A stretch of DNA of 64,000 nt, taken from positions 1 to 64,000 of the forward strand of contig JAQTQX010000007.1 of NCBI GenBank assembly GCA_028712075.1, written 5' to 3'. The DNA is from Desulfuromonadaceae bacterium (GTDB lineage Bacteria > Desulfobacterota > Desulfuromonadia > Geobacterales > Pseudopelobacteraceae). Shown piece after piece: positions 1 through 9,709 of the stretch. Both the position numbers and the translations under genes were made by a program. Position 1 is the stretch's first letter. Every line of letters starts with the position of its first letter. A model generated the notes under the pieces. That model was not told the origin of the DNA and made no database searches. It saw only the letters and a list, made by a program, of their open reading frames with translations.

Positions 1-296
1 TTTCTGATCACTCGCTGGAGTTCTGATTGCAGAACCCCGGCCTTCTGGAAGGCAAGCTGATAATAGATGTCAGCGCCATGATCATCTTCACGCACATGGT
101 AGAGAGCTTCGCCATGTTCAAACGTTTCAAGCAGACTGCCAAACTCTTGAGGAAACAGCGTGCAAACTTCCTGGCGTCCGAGCTCTTCAACCAACAGAGC
201 GGTTCTACTGCGCCAGGAGGGAACGGCTGTTGAACAGGCTGAAAGCACGACACCAAGCAGTACCGTGCAGAGTACCTGGCGGATCAATACCACCAC
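1..296 (-). CDS. Small lipoprotein, N-terminal part only (runs off left edge)
   Basis: This open frame starts with GTG at 296-294 (a second GTG and a TTG follow in frame), directly after the aspS stop at 301-299, and stays open to the window edge for about 98 codons. The N-terminus is a lipoprotein signal peptide: Arg at about residue 6, a hydrophobic stretch (VLCTVLLGVVL) and a lipobox LSAC with Cys at about residue 21. The mature part is acidic and Glu/Gln-rich with no domain I recognise. Position suggests co-transcription with aspS. The competing open frames over the same bases lack the signal peptide and look like shadows. The function is unknown; I infer only an envelope-anchored protein. 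Confidence 0.6.
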   Translation of the reverse strand, partial: MVVLIRQVLCTVLLGVVLSACSTAVPSWRSRTALLVEELGRQEVCTLFPQEFGSLLETFEHGEALYHVREDDHGADIYYQLAFQKAGVLQSELQRVIR

Positions 297-298
297 AA

Positions 299-2083
299 TC
301 AGCTCTGTTTCTCAGCTAATCTAATTCCAAGTTCACGAAGTTGCTTCGTGTCAACCGGCGATGGTGCCTCTGACATCATGCACGTGCCTTTTTGCGTTTT
401 AGGGAAGGCAATAACATCGCGGATCGAGTCACTTCCGGTCAGGAGCATAATCAAACGATCCATACCAAATGCAATCCCTCCGTGCGGGGGAGTTCCAAAC
501 TCAAGTGCGTCGAGCAGGAAGCCGAACTTGGTGCGGGCATCCTCGACGGACATTCCGAGAAGCTTGAACATCAGGGACTGCACATGCTCCTGATGAATCC
601 TGATGGAACCTCCGCCAATTTCATTGCCGTTAAGAACCAGGTCGTATGCTTTGGCACGACAGCGTCCCGGATCTGACTCAACAAACTCGATATCCTCATC
701 CATAGGTGCAGTGAATGGGTGGTGTACGGCACACCAGCGCTTATCTTCATCGTCCCACTCCAGCAGAGGAAATTCGGTGATCCAGACAAAGCGGTAATCA
801 TCCTTGCTGGTCAGCTTGAGAATGTTCGCCAGATTGTTACGCAGCTTGCCGAGCGAATCATTGACCACCTTCGGTTTGTCAGCGACAAAAAAGAGCAGGT
901 CACCCTCTTCCGCGCCAAACGACGCACTCATGGCAGCAATTTCCTCAGGAGTAAAGAACTTGGCAATTGGAGAATGCCACTCGCCATCCTCTATTTTCAC
1001 GTAGGCTAATCCTTTGGCACCATAGATTTTGACAAAGTCAGTCAGGTCGTCAATGTCCTTGCGCGAAAACCGTGCGCATCCTTTGGCATTAATCCCCTTG
1101 ATAATTCCACCCTTGGCAGCAGTGTCGGTAAAAACTTTAAAACCGGAAGTTTTGACTATTTCGGTGAGATCACAGAGTTCCATGCCAAAACGGAGGTCGG
1201 GATTATCAACGCCAAAACGACGGATTGCCTCAGCATAGGTAAGCCGCTCAACCGGCAACTGGACAGAAACACCCTTTGCCTCGGTAAAAATTCGTGCGAT
1301 CAGCCCTTCCATAACCGTTATGATATCTTCCTGATCGATAAAAGACATCTCACAGTCGATTTGGGTAAACTCGGGCTGGCGATCAGCACGAAGGTCTTCG
1401 TCGCGGAAGCAACGTACTACCTGGAAATATTTGTCAAAACCGGAAATCATCAGAATCTGCTTGAATATCTGGGGAGACTGCGGCAGCGCATAAAACTGAC
1501 CCTGGTTGATACGGGACGGTACCAGAAAGTCTCGGGCCCCTTCCGGAGTCGATTTGGTGAGGAACGGTGTTTCAAGCTCAATAAACCCGTTATCTGTCAA
1601 GTATGAACGGGTCAACTGAGCAACTTTTGAGCGCAGTATCAGGTTGTACTGCAACTGGGGGCGACGCAGATCAAGATAGCGGTATTTGAGGCGAATGTTC
1701 TCGTTGATATCGCTATGCTCATCCAGCATGAACGGCAGCGCCTTGGAACGATTAAGCAGTTTGCACTCCAGCACCTGAATCTCAACCTCACCGGTTTTCA
1801 TATTCGGATTGACAGTGCCGTCCGGACGCGGGATGACTTTCCCTCTGACGGCAAGGACAAACTCGCTGCGTACCGATTCAGCCACAGCATGCCCTGACGG
1901 GTTGACTTCCGGGTCAAACACTACCTGGGCTATTCCCTCCCGGTCACGCAGATCAATAAAAATGAGTCCACCATGGTCGCGCCGCCGCAGCGCCCACCCC
2001 ATCAGTATGACCTCACTGCCTATATCAGCCGACTTCAAATCGCCACAGTAATGCGTTCGCTTCCAATTCCCGAGAAAATCCAT
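299..2083 (-). CDS. aspS: Aspartyl-tRNA synthetase
   Basis: This enzyme charges tRNA-Asp (and tRNA-Asn if non-discriminating) with aspartate in the cytoplasm. At 594 residues it has the bacterial length. An N-terminal OB-fold anticodon-binding domain (about 1-105, [11 protein letters not shown]) is followed by the class II core. Motif 2 reads [18 protein letters not shown], a GAD insertion lies in the middle, and motif 3 near the C-terminus contains GIAFGMDRL. The segment LRRRDHGG resembles the HRRRDHGG seen in non-discriminating bacterial AspRS but has Leu where those have His, so tRNA specificity cannot be decided from sequence alone. It lies 90 bases downstream of lepB and 2 bases upstream of a lipoprotein gene. 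Confidence 0.97.
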   Translation of the reverse strand: MDFLGNWKRTHYCGDLKSADIGSEVILMGWALRRRDHGGLIFIDLRDREGIAQVVFDPEVNPSGHAVAESVRSEFVLAVRGKVIPRPDGTVNPNMKTGEVEIQVLECKLLNRSKALPFMLDEHSDINENIRLKYRYLDLRRPQLQYNLILRSKVAQLTRSYLTDNGFIELETPFLTKSTPEGARDFLVPSRINQGQFYALPQSPQIFKQILMISGFDKYFQVVRCFRDEDLRADRQPEFTQIDCEMSFIDQEDIITVMEGLIARIFTEAKGVSVQLPVERLTYAEAIRRFGVDNPDLRFGMELCDLTEIVKTSGFKVFTDTAAKGGIIKGINAKGCARFSRKDIDDLTDFVKIYGAKGLAYVKIEDGEWHSPIAKFFTPEEIAAMSASFGAEEGDLLFFVADKPKVVNDSLGKLRNNLANILKLTSKDDYRFVWITEFPLLEWDDEDKRWCAVHHPFTAPMDEDIEFVESDPGRCRAKAYDLVLNGNEIGGGSIRIHQEHVQSLMFKLLGMSVEDARTKFGFLLDALEFGTPPHGGIAFGMDRLIMLLTGSDSIRDVIAFPKTQKGTCMMSEAPSPVDTKQLRELGIRLAEKQS

Positions 2084-2173
2084 GATAAAACCTCCTTAAG
2101 GGTCAAAGGGCAAGGAGCAAGGGTCAAGGGTGCAGGAGAATGACAACGCCGCTCGACCCTACTGTCTCGTACC

Positions 2174-2839
2174 CTAGTTAATTAATCTTCCGATGCTGCC
2201 AAAGCGCGGCCTGAGTTTATCCCGATCCCACGACCAGTATTTGATGAAAGCAAGTCCCTTTATCTGGTCACGCCGCACGAACTTCCAAAAGCGGCTGTCG
2301 TAAGAACGATCCCGGTTGTCACCCATCACAAAGTATGAATCTGCCGGTACGGTAACCGGAGCAAACGTATCGCGCGGGTTCATCTCTTTCGGAATAAGGT
2401 CCTTTTCCTTATGTATTTCATGCGGGTTTTCATACAGCTTACCGTTAACATAGACCTTCTTTTCTTTGCCCTCCACCACGTCACCCGGTACACCGATAAT
2501 CCGCTTGATAAAATCCTTGCTGGGATCTTCCGGGTATTCAAATACGATCACATCTCCCCGACGCGGCTCACGAATCGTCAAAACCCGTTTGTCAACAAAA
2601 GGAATTTTGGTGCCATATATGAACTTGCTGACCAGAAGATGGTCACCGATGGCCAGAGTATCCTCCATTGATCCGGAGGGAATCTTGAACGCCTGTACCA
2701 GATATGTCCGAATTACCAGGGCAAGCAGCACCGCTATGGCAATGGACTCGGCATACTCGCGGATCAGACCCTTTTTCTTGAGCGGTTCTGGCTGTACTGA
2801 GGAGGGTGGTGTCTGAGGTGTTTTTTGAAGATCTTCCAT
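2174..2839 (-). CDS. lepB: Signal peptidase I
   Basis: This membrane serine protease removes signal peptides from exported proteins. I chose the ATG at 2839 because AAAGGA lies 6 bases upstream; an in-frame GTG at 2857 would add six residues. The product is about 221 residues. One membrane segment (about 33-50) is followed at once by the box with catalytic Ser57 (PSGSMEDT). The general-base Lys112 sits in FIKRIIGVPGD, and the conserved GDNRDRSYDSR box follows. A proline-rich cytoplasmic tail of about 25 residues precedes the membrane segment. The gene starts 28 bases after the lepA stop, the usual lepA-lepB pairing. Confidence 0.96.
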   Translation of the reverse strand: MEDLQKTPQTPPSSVQPEPLKKKGLIREYAESIAIAVLLALVIRTYLVQAFKIPSGSMEDTLAIGDHLLVSKFIYGTKIPFVDKRVLTIREPRRGDVIVFEYPEDPSKDFIKRIIGVPGDVVEGKEKKVYVNGKLYENPHEIHKEKDLIPKEMNPRDTFAPVTVPADSYFVMGDNRDRSYDSRFWKFVRRDQIKGLAFIKYWSWDRDKLRPRFGSIGRLIN

Positions 2840-2866
2840 GCATGTTCCTTTATTCACATTATTCTG

Positions 2867-4663
2867 TCAGTCAACCTTTAGAATCGCCAAAAAGGCTTCC
2901 TGCGGCAACTCAACATTACCGACATTCTTCATTCGTTTCTTGCCCTCTTTCTGTTTTTCCAACAGCTTTCGCTTACGCGTGATATCCCCGCCATAGCACT
3001 TTGCCAGAACATCCTTACGCATCGCCTTGACCGTCTCGCGGGCGATAATCCTGTTGCCGATGGCTGCCTGAATAGCAACCTCAAACATCTGCCGCGAAAT
3101 AAGTTCCTTCATTTTGGCAACCAGATCACGACCGCGGAAATACGCTTTTTCACGATGCAAAATCAGAGACAGGGCATCAACGACTTCACCGTTGATCATG
3201 ACATTCATACGCACCAGATCACTCTGCCGGTATTCAAGATGTTCATAGTCAAGTGAAGCATACCCTTTGGTAATTGATTTGAGACGGTCATAAAAATCCA
3301 GCACGATCTCGTTCAAAGGCAGTTCATAAATGATCATGACACGGGTCGGTGTCAGATACTTGATTTCGCGCTGTACACCACGCTTGTCCTGACACAGCAG
3401 CAGCACACCGCCAACGAACTCATTCGGCACATGGATATGGGCCAGAATAAACGGTTCCTCCAGATATTCCGTACTCTGCAGTTCCGGCATCTGGTTGGCA
3501 CTCTGGATTGAATACACTTCGCCATTCATCTTGTGGACCCGGTAGACGACAGTCGGTGCAGTCGTAATCAGGTCAAGGGCAAACTCCCGCTCCAGACGCT
3601 CCTGAATGATTTCCATATGGAGCAGGCCGAGAAAGCCGCAACGAAAGCCAAAACCAAGTGCCAGCGATGTTTCCGGTTCAAAGGAGAAAGAGGAATCGTT
3701 CAATTTCAATTTTGCCAGGGCATCCCGCAACTGTTCATACTGGATAGTGTCAATCGGATACAAGCCGGAAAACACCATCGGTTTGACCTCTTTAAAGCCG
3801 TCAAGCGCCTTCTCACACTGACGATGCAGCAGTGTTACCGTATCGCCGACCTTGGCATCCGCCACATCCTTGATGCCGGCGATAATGAATCCGACTTCAC
3901 CGGCAGCCAGTTCCGGAACCTCGACCATTGTCGGGGCAAAGACACCAACCTTTAACGCCTCAAAAGCGCTGTTGGTGGACATTAACTGAATCCTGTCACC
4001 CTTTTTTAGTGTTCCGTCAAAGATTCGCACCAGAATAATAACCCCCTGATACTGATCATACCAGGAATCAAACAGCAGCGCCTTGAGCGGTGCATCAGAA
4101 TTTCCAACCGGAGGGGGAATCTTTTTAACGATCTCTTCAAGGATCTCGTGAGTACCGATCCCTTCTTTGGCACTTGCCAAAACCGCGTCATGGGCGTCAA
4201 TACCGATGATATCTTCGATCTCCTGCTTGACCCGCTCCGGATCGGCAGCCGGCAGATCGATCTTGTTCAGCACCGGGAAGACTTCAAGGTTGATGTCCAG
4301 CGCCAGATACACATTGGCAAGGGTTTGCGCTTCAACCCCCTGGGATGCGTCAACAACCAGCAACCCACCTTCACAGGCTGCCAGAGAACGCGAAACTTCG
4401 TAGGTAAAATCAACATGCCCGGGGGTATCAATCAGATTAAGGACGTAGTCAACACCGGCGTCAGAGCGGTAATTAAGCCGGACGGTCTGAGCTTTGATGG
4501 TAATACCCCGCTCACGCTCCAGATCCATTTTATCAAGGAACTGATTCTGCTTTTCCCGGTCGGTGACGGTGCCGGTGTACTCAAGCAGGCGGTCGGCAAG
4601 AGTAGACTTACCATGATCGATGTGGGCGATAATGGAGAAGTTACGAATTTTGCTGATTTCCAT
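2867..4663 (-). CDS. lepA: Elongation factor 4 (LepA) GTPase
   Basis: This translational GTPase acts on ribosomes with mispositioned tRNAs or during subunit biogenesis. The ATG at 4663 has AAAGGA a few bases upstream and gives the usual 598-residue protein; the frame extends further upstream, but that part does not look like LepA. G1 is AHIDHGKST (about residue 13), the effector region RERGITIK, G3 DTPGHVDF and G4 NKIDLP. EF-G-like domains II and V follow, then the LepA-specific C-terminal domain rich in Lys/Arg ([18 protein letters not shown]). It is first in a lepA-lepB-aspS run. The 180 bases upstream separate it from the restriction locus. Confidence 0.97.
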   Translation of the reverse strand: MEISKIRNFSIIAHIDHGKSTLADRLLEYTGTVTDREKQNQFLDKMDLERERGITIKAQTVRLNYRSDAGVDYVLNLIDTPGHVDFTYEVSRSLAACEGGLLVVDASQGVEAQTLANVYLALDINLEVFPVLNKIDLPAADPERVKQEIEDIIGIDAHDAVLASAKEGIGTHEILEEIVKKIPPPVGNSDAPLKALLFDSWYDQYQGVIILVRIFDGTLKKGDRIQLMSTNSAFEALKVGVFAPTMVEVPELAAGEVGFIIAGIKDVADAKVGDTVTLLHRQCEKALDGFKEVKPMVFSGLYPIDTIQYEQLRDALAKLKLNDSSFSFEPETSLALGFGFRCGFLGLLHMEIIQERLEREFALDLITTAPTVVYRVHKMNGEVYSIQSANQMPELQSTEYLEEPFILAHIHVPNEFVGGVLLLCQDKRGVQREIKYLTPTRVMIIYELPLNEIVLDFYDRLKSITKGYASLDYEHLEYRQSDLVRMNVMINGEVVDALSLILHREKAYFRGRDLVAKMKELISRQMFEVAIQAAIGNRIIARETVKAMRKDVLAKCYGGDITRKRKLLEKQKEGKKRMKNVGNVELPQEAFLAILKVD

Positions 4664-4844
4664 GAAATCCTTTGTACTATTAAAATTGGACTGTGAACAA
4701 TAAATAAAGATGGCCGGAAAGTAAAGCGGAAAAGGGGTGCAACGATGCACATAGGGGCGTATCCGGCTGAATATATGGATAATCTCTGATCGGATGAAGA
4801 AAGCTTGTGGGATTATAATAATCTGTTTTCAGCTTTGTATATAT

Positions 4845-7800
4845 CTACGCTGCCGCCCTCAACTCAATCCCTTCCAGCAGACAAATAATCTTCGTCGCCC
4901 CGGCATCACCAAAGACCCCGTCAAGGCCTTCAAAGTGAATGTCAGTAAAGGGTGGCTCGAACAACAGACCGGTGTCCATGGTGCCGTTCTGAGTCAGGTA
5001 ATTGATGATCTGATCAATGAACCTGATCTGGGTGGCTGAATAGGTTGAGTTGTGCAGAAATTCACCGAAGGCTTCACTGGCTGCACCGCGATCAAGACCG
5101 ACCAGCTTGCGAATAAACATACCCAGACTCTGCTGATGGCCAAAAACCTTCTCGAAACGTTCACGATTACCGACCTCTTCCGCTGTGAACAGCAATCTCT
5201 CCAACTCTTCCAGATCCATCTTGGTGATCTGCCGGTTCATACGCAGTTTGTTGATGGTGATGTGGTTAGAGTTGTCGCGGATAAATCGTTCCACCTTCAG
5301 CCGGTACTGGCGCATTTCTTCGGCGCTGGCATAACCGGCAACGAATATTTCCGACTGCTCACCGATGGTGTCCTCGAAGTCGGTATAGACAATGACCGCC
5401 TCACCCTTGTCCAGGAACTTGATCAGTTCTCTCAGCCGGACGCGTAGCTCTTCCAACAGCGGCAGGGTGATGCCTGCCCACCAGCTATCAGTCTGCAGAT
5501 CCAGTATCAGTTCCATCTGCTGCGCTACCATCGGAATAGTTCCTTTTCCCTCCAGCCGGGAAGCAATTTCCATGACCTTGTCCCGGTTGCGGGCAAAGGA
5601 GCTGGACTTCTCCAGCAGTGCGAGCTGCAGGTTCAACAGCAACAGATCGAAGCGTTTGGCGGTCTCGTCCTCCTGCGGCAACTCTGCCGGCAATCCAGCC
5701 AGATGCAGATTAATCTCCAGGGCATCCTCCGGATTCAGGTTGCCCCACTGTTCCCGGATGGTGAATTTTTCCAGGTGACGGCGATGAGGCCGAACGATGA
5801 AATTGTCCGGATTCATCAAGGTCACCTCGCCATGCAGGACATCCTCAATGCTGCCGCGCAGGCGCTGCAATCCGTCACCAGTCGGGATGTCAGGCTGCTG
5901 CAGCAGTAGCAGCAGGTTCAGCCGTTGTTTGAAGATCTTCTTACCGAGCGATTCCTGGCTGGCCCCTTCGATCCCTTCAGGGTTTTCGGCAAAGAACTCG
6001 AAGTTCTGGCAGTAGTCGAAGACGTAGAAATTCTGTTTGTCCAGTCCCGGCCCGAACAGGTCTTTGCAGAGACGAGTGCCGCGCCCCATCATTTGATGGA
6101 ATTTGGTCTTGGAGCGGACCAGCTTGAAAAAGACCAGGTTGACAATCTCCGGCACGTCGATGCCGGTATCCAGCATATCCACCGAGATGGCGATGACTGG
6201 GTCGCTCTCCTTCTGGGAGAAGTCCTCAATCAAGGTCTGGGCGTAGGTCTCGTAGTTGTCGATCACCCGGCAGAACTTGCCCTTCAGGTGGGGATAGCTC
6301 TTGTCGAAGCGCTCCTGGATGAAGAGGGCGTGGTTGTGGTTCTTGGCAAAGATGATGGTCTTGCCGAGCCGGTCGCCTCCCGCCACCTTGACGCCGTAGC
6401 GCATCAGGTGTTCCAGCACCTTGTCCACTGTGTCGATGTTGAACAGCCAGTTGTTCAGCGCCGATGACTCGATCTTCTCCGGCATTCCGCCGTTTTCCTC
6501 GTCCCAGAATTTCTCTTCATACTCGGCCTGTTCCTCCGGGGAGAGTTCGTTGTACGTGACCCCTTCCCTCTGAAACTTGAGCGGCACGGAATGCGCCCTG
6601 GGAGGCACCAGGAAGCCATCGGCCACCGCCTTTTCCAGTTCGTAGTAAAAGGTCGGGACACCCTTCTCCAGCTCAAAGAGCGAATAGGTGTTGCGATCCA
6701 CCTCGGAGCGCGGCGTGGCGGTCAGACCCAGCAACAGGGCATCAAAATACTCAAAGATAGCGCGGAACTTCTGGTAGACCGAGCGGTGGGCCTCGTCGAT
6801 AACAATCAGATCGAAATGGCCGGGGCTAAAGCGCTTGTTGCCCCCCTTGGCTTCGTCGATGCAGTTCATCATAGTCGGATAGGTGGAGAGCACGATCCGG
6901 CTGGTGGTATCATCCTTGACCTTGGCAATGTTCAGGGCGCTGGTATGGGGCAGATGCTCCTTGAAGGCGTTGCCGGCCTGAGTCAGCAGAGCGTTGCGGT
7001 CAGCCAGGAACAGCACCCGCTTGATCCAGTTGCACTTCTGCAGCAATTCGATCAGGGCTATGACGGTGCGGGTTTTACCGGTGCCGGTGGCCATGACCAG
7101 CAGCGCCTTGCGCAGCTTGCGGCGTTGGAAATCCTCAGCCGTGCGGCGGATGGCCTCGTGTTGGTAGTAACGCTCCACGATGGCCTTGTTGATGGTGGCG
7201 CTTGTGATCTCTTTGATGCTGGTGCGGCGGTTGATCAGCAGTTGCAGCTCATCCTTCTTGTAGAATCCCTGAACACGGCGAGGCGGATAGTTCAGGTCGT
7301 CCCAGAGCCAAGTTTCGTAACCGTTGGTGAAGAAGATGATCGGGCGCTGCCCCTTCATCTGTTCCAGGCAGTCGGCGTACAGCTTGGCCTGCTGCTGGCC
7401 GATGCGCGAGTCCTTCCTCGTCCGCTTCGCCTCCACCACCGCCAGCGGCAGGCCGTCGTCGCCCCACAGCACATAATCCACAAAGCCTTCGCCCTTATCG
7501 TTGGGCATCCCGATCACCGGGTATTCCAGTACATCAGGTATCTTCAGATCCCAGCCCGACTCCTTCAGCAGCAGGTCGATGAAGTAATCTCTTGTTTCTG
7601 CCTCGCTGTAGTCATGGTCGTCGGGGGTCTGGCTGTTGCGTTCCTTGTATTCTTGGATTTTCGCCTTGAGGGCGTCGATCTCTTCGATCGTCCTGGCCAG
7701 TTCCGCATCCTTTGCGGCCAGTCTGGCGTCCATTTCCGTTTGTTCGGCCTGCAGCTTGGCCAGTTGTTCTGCATTGCGATCGGCAACGTCGCTGTCCTTC

Positions 7801-8225
7801 TGGGGAATGCGGGTGATGTCGAAGGTCGGTTTGTCGAAGGCTTGTGCTGACGGGGAGTAGCTGCGAGCCAGCCAGTAGAGGACGTGGAAGAGTTCTTTGA
7901 GAGTATGGAGTGAATCGCTGCTGCTGATCGGTTTATCGCTATGGACGGCCATGTTGCCGATTTTCTGGATGGTGAGGATCTTGGGGAAGAGGCAGGGTTC
8001 CAGGTTCTCACGGAAGGTTGGTTCGTGGATCAGGGCGGCCAGGTTGTCAGCATAAGGTTGCTTGAGATAGGAGTCATTGGCGTAAAGCCACTTCACGGCC
8101 CGTTCCAGCGAGCGCCGGGCGTAGAAGCAGCTGGTTCGCGGGGCGCTGTTGACGTTCTGCTCCGCTTCGAGGGCGGTTTCGTACAGTTTGGGCCAGTCGG
8201 ATTTTAGGAAGATGAAGTTGGACAT
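4845..8225 (-). CDS. hsdR: Type I restriction enzyme R subunit (EcoEI-like)
   Basis: This is the motor and nuclease subunit that, with HsdM and HsdS, translocates and cuts unmodified DNA. The ATG at 8225 has GGAG 6 bases upstream, giving about 1126 residues. The order is: an N-terminal DUF4145-like helical part (1-130), a coiled coil (about 150-200), and an HSDR_N nuclease with the Asp...Glu-x-Lys core ending VVEAKRTRK (about 265). A superfamily 2 helicase follows, with Walker A ATGTGKT (about 383), VIDEAHR (about 475), GLTATPR and MMGRGTRLC, then a long EcoEI-type C-terminal domain. Codon use is GC-rich like the host core, unlike the TIR genes just upstream. Seven genes separate it from hsdS. 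Confidence 0.95.
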   Translation of the reverse strand: MSNFIFLKSDWPKLYETALEAEQNVNSAPRTSCFYARRSLERAVKWLYANDSYLKQPYADNLAALIHEPTFRENLEPCLFPKILTIQKIGNMAVHSDKPISSSDSLHTLKELFHVLYWLARSYSPSAQAFDKPTFDITRIPQKDSDVADRNAEQLAKLQAEQTEMDARLAAKDAELARTIEEIDALKAKIQEYKERNSQTPDDHDYSEAETRDYFIDLLLKESGWDLKIPDVLEYPVIGMPNDKGEGFVDYVLWGDDGLPLAVVEAKRTRKDSRIGQQQAKLYADCLEQMKGQRPIIFFTNGYETWLWDDLNYPPRRVQGFYKKDELQLLINRRTSIKEITSATINKAIVERYYQHEAIRRTAEDFQRRKLRKALLVMATGTGKTRTVIALIELLQKCNWIKRVLFLADRNALLTQAGNAFKEHLPHTSALNIAKVKDDTTSRIVLSTYPTMMNCIDEAKGGNKRFSPGHFDLIVIDEAHRSVYQKFRAIFEYFDALLLGLTATPRSEVDRNTYSLFELEKGVPTFYYELEKAVADGFLVPPRAHSVPLKFQREGVTYNELSPEEQAEYEEKFWDEENGGMPEKIESSALNNWLFNIDTVDKVLEHLMRYGVKVAGGDRLGKTIIFAKNHNHALFIQERFDKSYPHLKGKFCRVIDNYETYAQTLIEDFSQKESDPVIAISVDMLDTGIDVPEIVNLVFFKLVRSKTKFHQMMGRGTRLCKDLFGPGLDKQNFYVFDYCQNFEFFAENPEGIEGASQESLGKKIFKQRLNLLLLLQQPDIPTGDGLQRLRGSIEDVLHGEVTLMNPDNFIVRPHRRHLEKFTIREQWGNLNPEDALEINLHLAGLPAELPQEDETAKRFDLLLLNLQLALLEKSSSFARNRDKVMEIASRLEGKGTIPMVAQQMELILDLQTDSWWAGITLPLLEELRVRLRELIKFLDKGEAVIVYTDFEDTIGEQSEIFVAGYASAEEMRQYRLKVERFIRDNSNHITINKLRMNRQITKMDLEELERLLFTAEEVGNRERFEKVFGHQQSLGMFIRKLVGLDRGAASEAFGEFLHNSTYSATQIRFIDQIINYLTQNGTMDTGLLFEPPFTDIHFEGLDGVFGDAGATKIICLLEGIELRAAA

Positions 8226-8284
8226 TGGTACTCCGTTTTGGTCAGGAGTTGACAGTCTTAGAGTGGCTGGAATGATCACCTACA

Positions 8285-9238
8285 TTAAATTCGGTCATTC
8301 TTTACCAAGCTCCAATAATGACCACCCAGCACTGTCAATTTGCAGCTTTTTGAGTTCATTGCAGCGTAATACATGTGGTCTTCGCCAACAGGTATCACAA
8401 GATTGATATGGTTCAATTTTTGAAGAATCTTGAATTTCTCGGTATTTTCTTCAATTGGATTTTTACTATCTGGTTCAAAGCTAGGGTCTAATTTAAATTC
8501 AAAACCAGGATCATCAAAAAGCTCAATGATCTTCTTTAGGTCAGATAATTGAATAGGAGGTTGAACTTTTCGAAGTGTGGTAAACGTTTTAACATTTGTC
8601 TTAAATATAGGGCGTTGCTCCCACGGGCCAAGAGATTGGTCAATATGTGCATAAATACTACCTGGGGTTATGTCACCAACAAGATTCGCCGCACTCCCAT
8701 TTAAGGCATCAATCATCAAAGTAGTGAAAACCCCGGAACCATTTTTTTCCATTGCGTATTGACTTGCGCTTGAAGCTGTAAGAATTGTGACCCCCTCAGT
8801 TAATAAGGCCTTGCCCCCTGTTGACGCTGGCGTACCTGCGATGCCTGAATGGCAACTATCCAAAATTATGATTTTGTTTCTAGCGGGCGAAGAATTAGCG
8901 ATGTACAGAAGTTCATCCATAGAAAGTCCATCATCGCCATCTTTACACTCTGAAGTTATCAAATAACCACCGGTACTCTCGATATAACCGTGCCCAGAAA
9001 AATAAAAAAGTGCAATTTCAGTATCGTCTTTGAATAACTCAGTAATGTTATCTTTCAATGATCTTCTGCTTACAAGATTTCCTGGCCCCGTAGCCGTTAT
9101 CAATTTGACAGCAAAATTTATCGTACCGTCACTATGGCGCTCCAACACATTTTTAACTGCGTACGAGTCGTTGACGCACCCGAAAAGCTGCGAGACATTC
9201 TCATAATAATCAATCCCAACTACAAGCGCTTTTCTCAT
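8285..9238 (-). CDS. Caspase-like (C14) protease, putative Thoeris effector
   Basis: This 317-residue protein has a caspase/metacaspase-type domain (about 1-225). The catalytic His83 lies in FYFSGHGY and the nucleophile Cys129 in IILDSCHSG. The remaining ~90 residues form a separate C-terminal module ending [18 protein letters not shown], a pattern like the end of a winged helix; it could be a ligand-sensing or recruitment module (inference). The gene starts 3 bases after the TIR gene stop, so the two are translationally coupled. A TIR protein plus a caspase-like protease is the composition of type IV Thoeris, where a TIR-made cyclic ADP-ribose isomer activates the protease to degrade cell proteins. 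I infer the same abortive role here. Base composition is AT-richer than hsdR. Confidence 0.85.
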   Translation of the reverse strand: MRKALVVGIDYYENVSQLFGCVNDSYAVKNVLERHSDGTINFAVKLITATGPGNLVSRRSLKDNITELFKDDTEIALFYFSGHGYIESTGGYLITSECKDGDDGLSMDELLYIANSSPARNKIIILDSCHSGIAGTPASTGGKALLTEGVTILTASSASQYAMEKNGSGVFTTLMIDALNGSAANLVGDITPGSIYAHIDQSLGPWEQRPIFKTNVKTFTTLRKVQPPIQLSDLKKIIELFDDPGFEFKLDPSFEPDSKNPIEENTEKFKILQKLNHINLVIPVGEDHMYYAAMNSKSCKLTVLGGHYWSLVKNDRI

Positions 9239-9241
9239 ACT

Positions 9242-9643
9242 TCACCCCAATTCAATAATCGCGTTGGCAATTGAGCTACCTTGCCATTTGACAATACGGT
9301 CTGCACTATCTTTGACAATTTTAGAAGTGTTCTCTGCTCCCCAAGGTTCGATTGCAATTATTTTTTTATTGTATTTTTTTGCCATTTCGATTTCCTTATT
9401 TATCCATTTACTGTAGGTGGCGTATACCCCAGCAAGGATAAGGACACAGCTTGTTCCTTTCAACTTTGCTTCGATAGCTTCGTGTAATTCTTTATCAGTT
9501 CCATTTGTATGTATTGGATCGCCTTTGGGGACCGAATGATCAAAAAACTCGATGCCTTGATCAGAAATCATTTTTACAATTTTGTCGTAGTTTTCACCAT
9601 AAGACCAAGAGTGACTGATAAACAGTCTGTATGTTTTACTCAT
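9242..9643 (-). CDS. TIR-like (DUF1863/ThsB-type) protein, putative signal synthase
   Basis: This single-domain 133-residue protein has strand A motif LFISHSW at its start and an SVPKGDPIHTNGTD loop. A W-x3-E pair (Trp80, Glu84 in KWINKEIEMA) fits the catalytic Glu of NAD-consuming TIR enzymes. It resembles the DUF1863/MTH538-like TIR family that includes ThsB of Thoeris. The start is supported by AGGAGG 11 bases upstream. The caspase-like gene follows after 3 bases. In Thoeris systems the TIR protein senses phage infection and turns NAD into a nucleotide signal; that activity is inferred here. Alternatively it could be a plain NADase. Confidence 0.85.
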   Translation of the reverse strand: MSKTYRLFISHSWSYGENYDKIVKMISDQGIEFFDHSVPKGDPIHTNGTDKELHEAIEAKLKGTSCVLILAGVYATYSKWINKEIEMAKKYNKKIIAIEPWGAENTSKIVKDSADRIVKWQGSSIANAIIELG

Positions 9644-9709
9644 AATTATAAAACCTCCTCCTTTTAGTGAAGCATAGCTAACTCAATGAAATAATAATAA
9701 TTTTGCTAA

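Noticed and set aside
8..256. Minus-strand 82-codon frame at the left edge
   Set aside because: The overlapping frame from GTG 296 has a complete lipoprotein signal peptide and abuts aspS, so it is the likelier gene.
2084..2173. Purine-rich near-repeats (AAGGAGCAAGGGTCAAGGG) between lepB and aspS as a regulatory repeat
   Set aside because: Too short and irregular to support a claim; probably leader sequence.
6591..7850. Plus-strand open frame of 419 codons
   Set aside because: It is entirely antisense to hsdR, has low-complexity Val/Gln/Leu-rich composition and no family pattern; a shadow of GC-rich coding.
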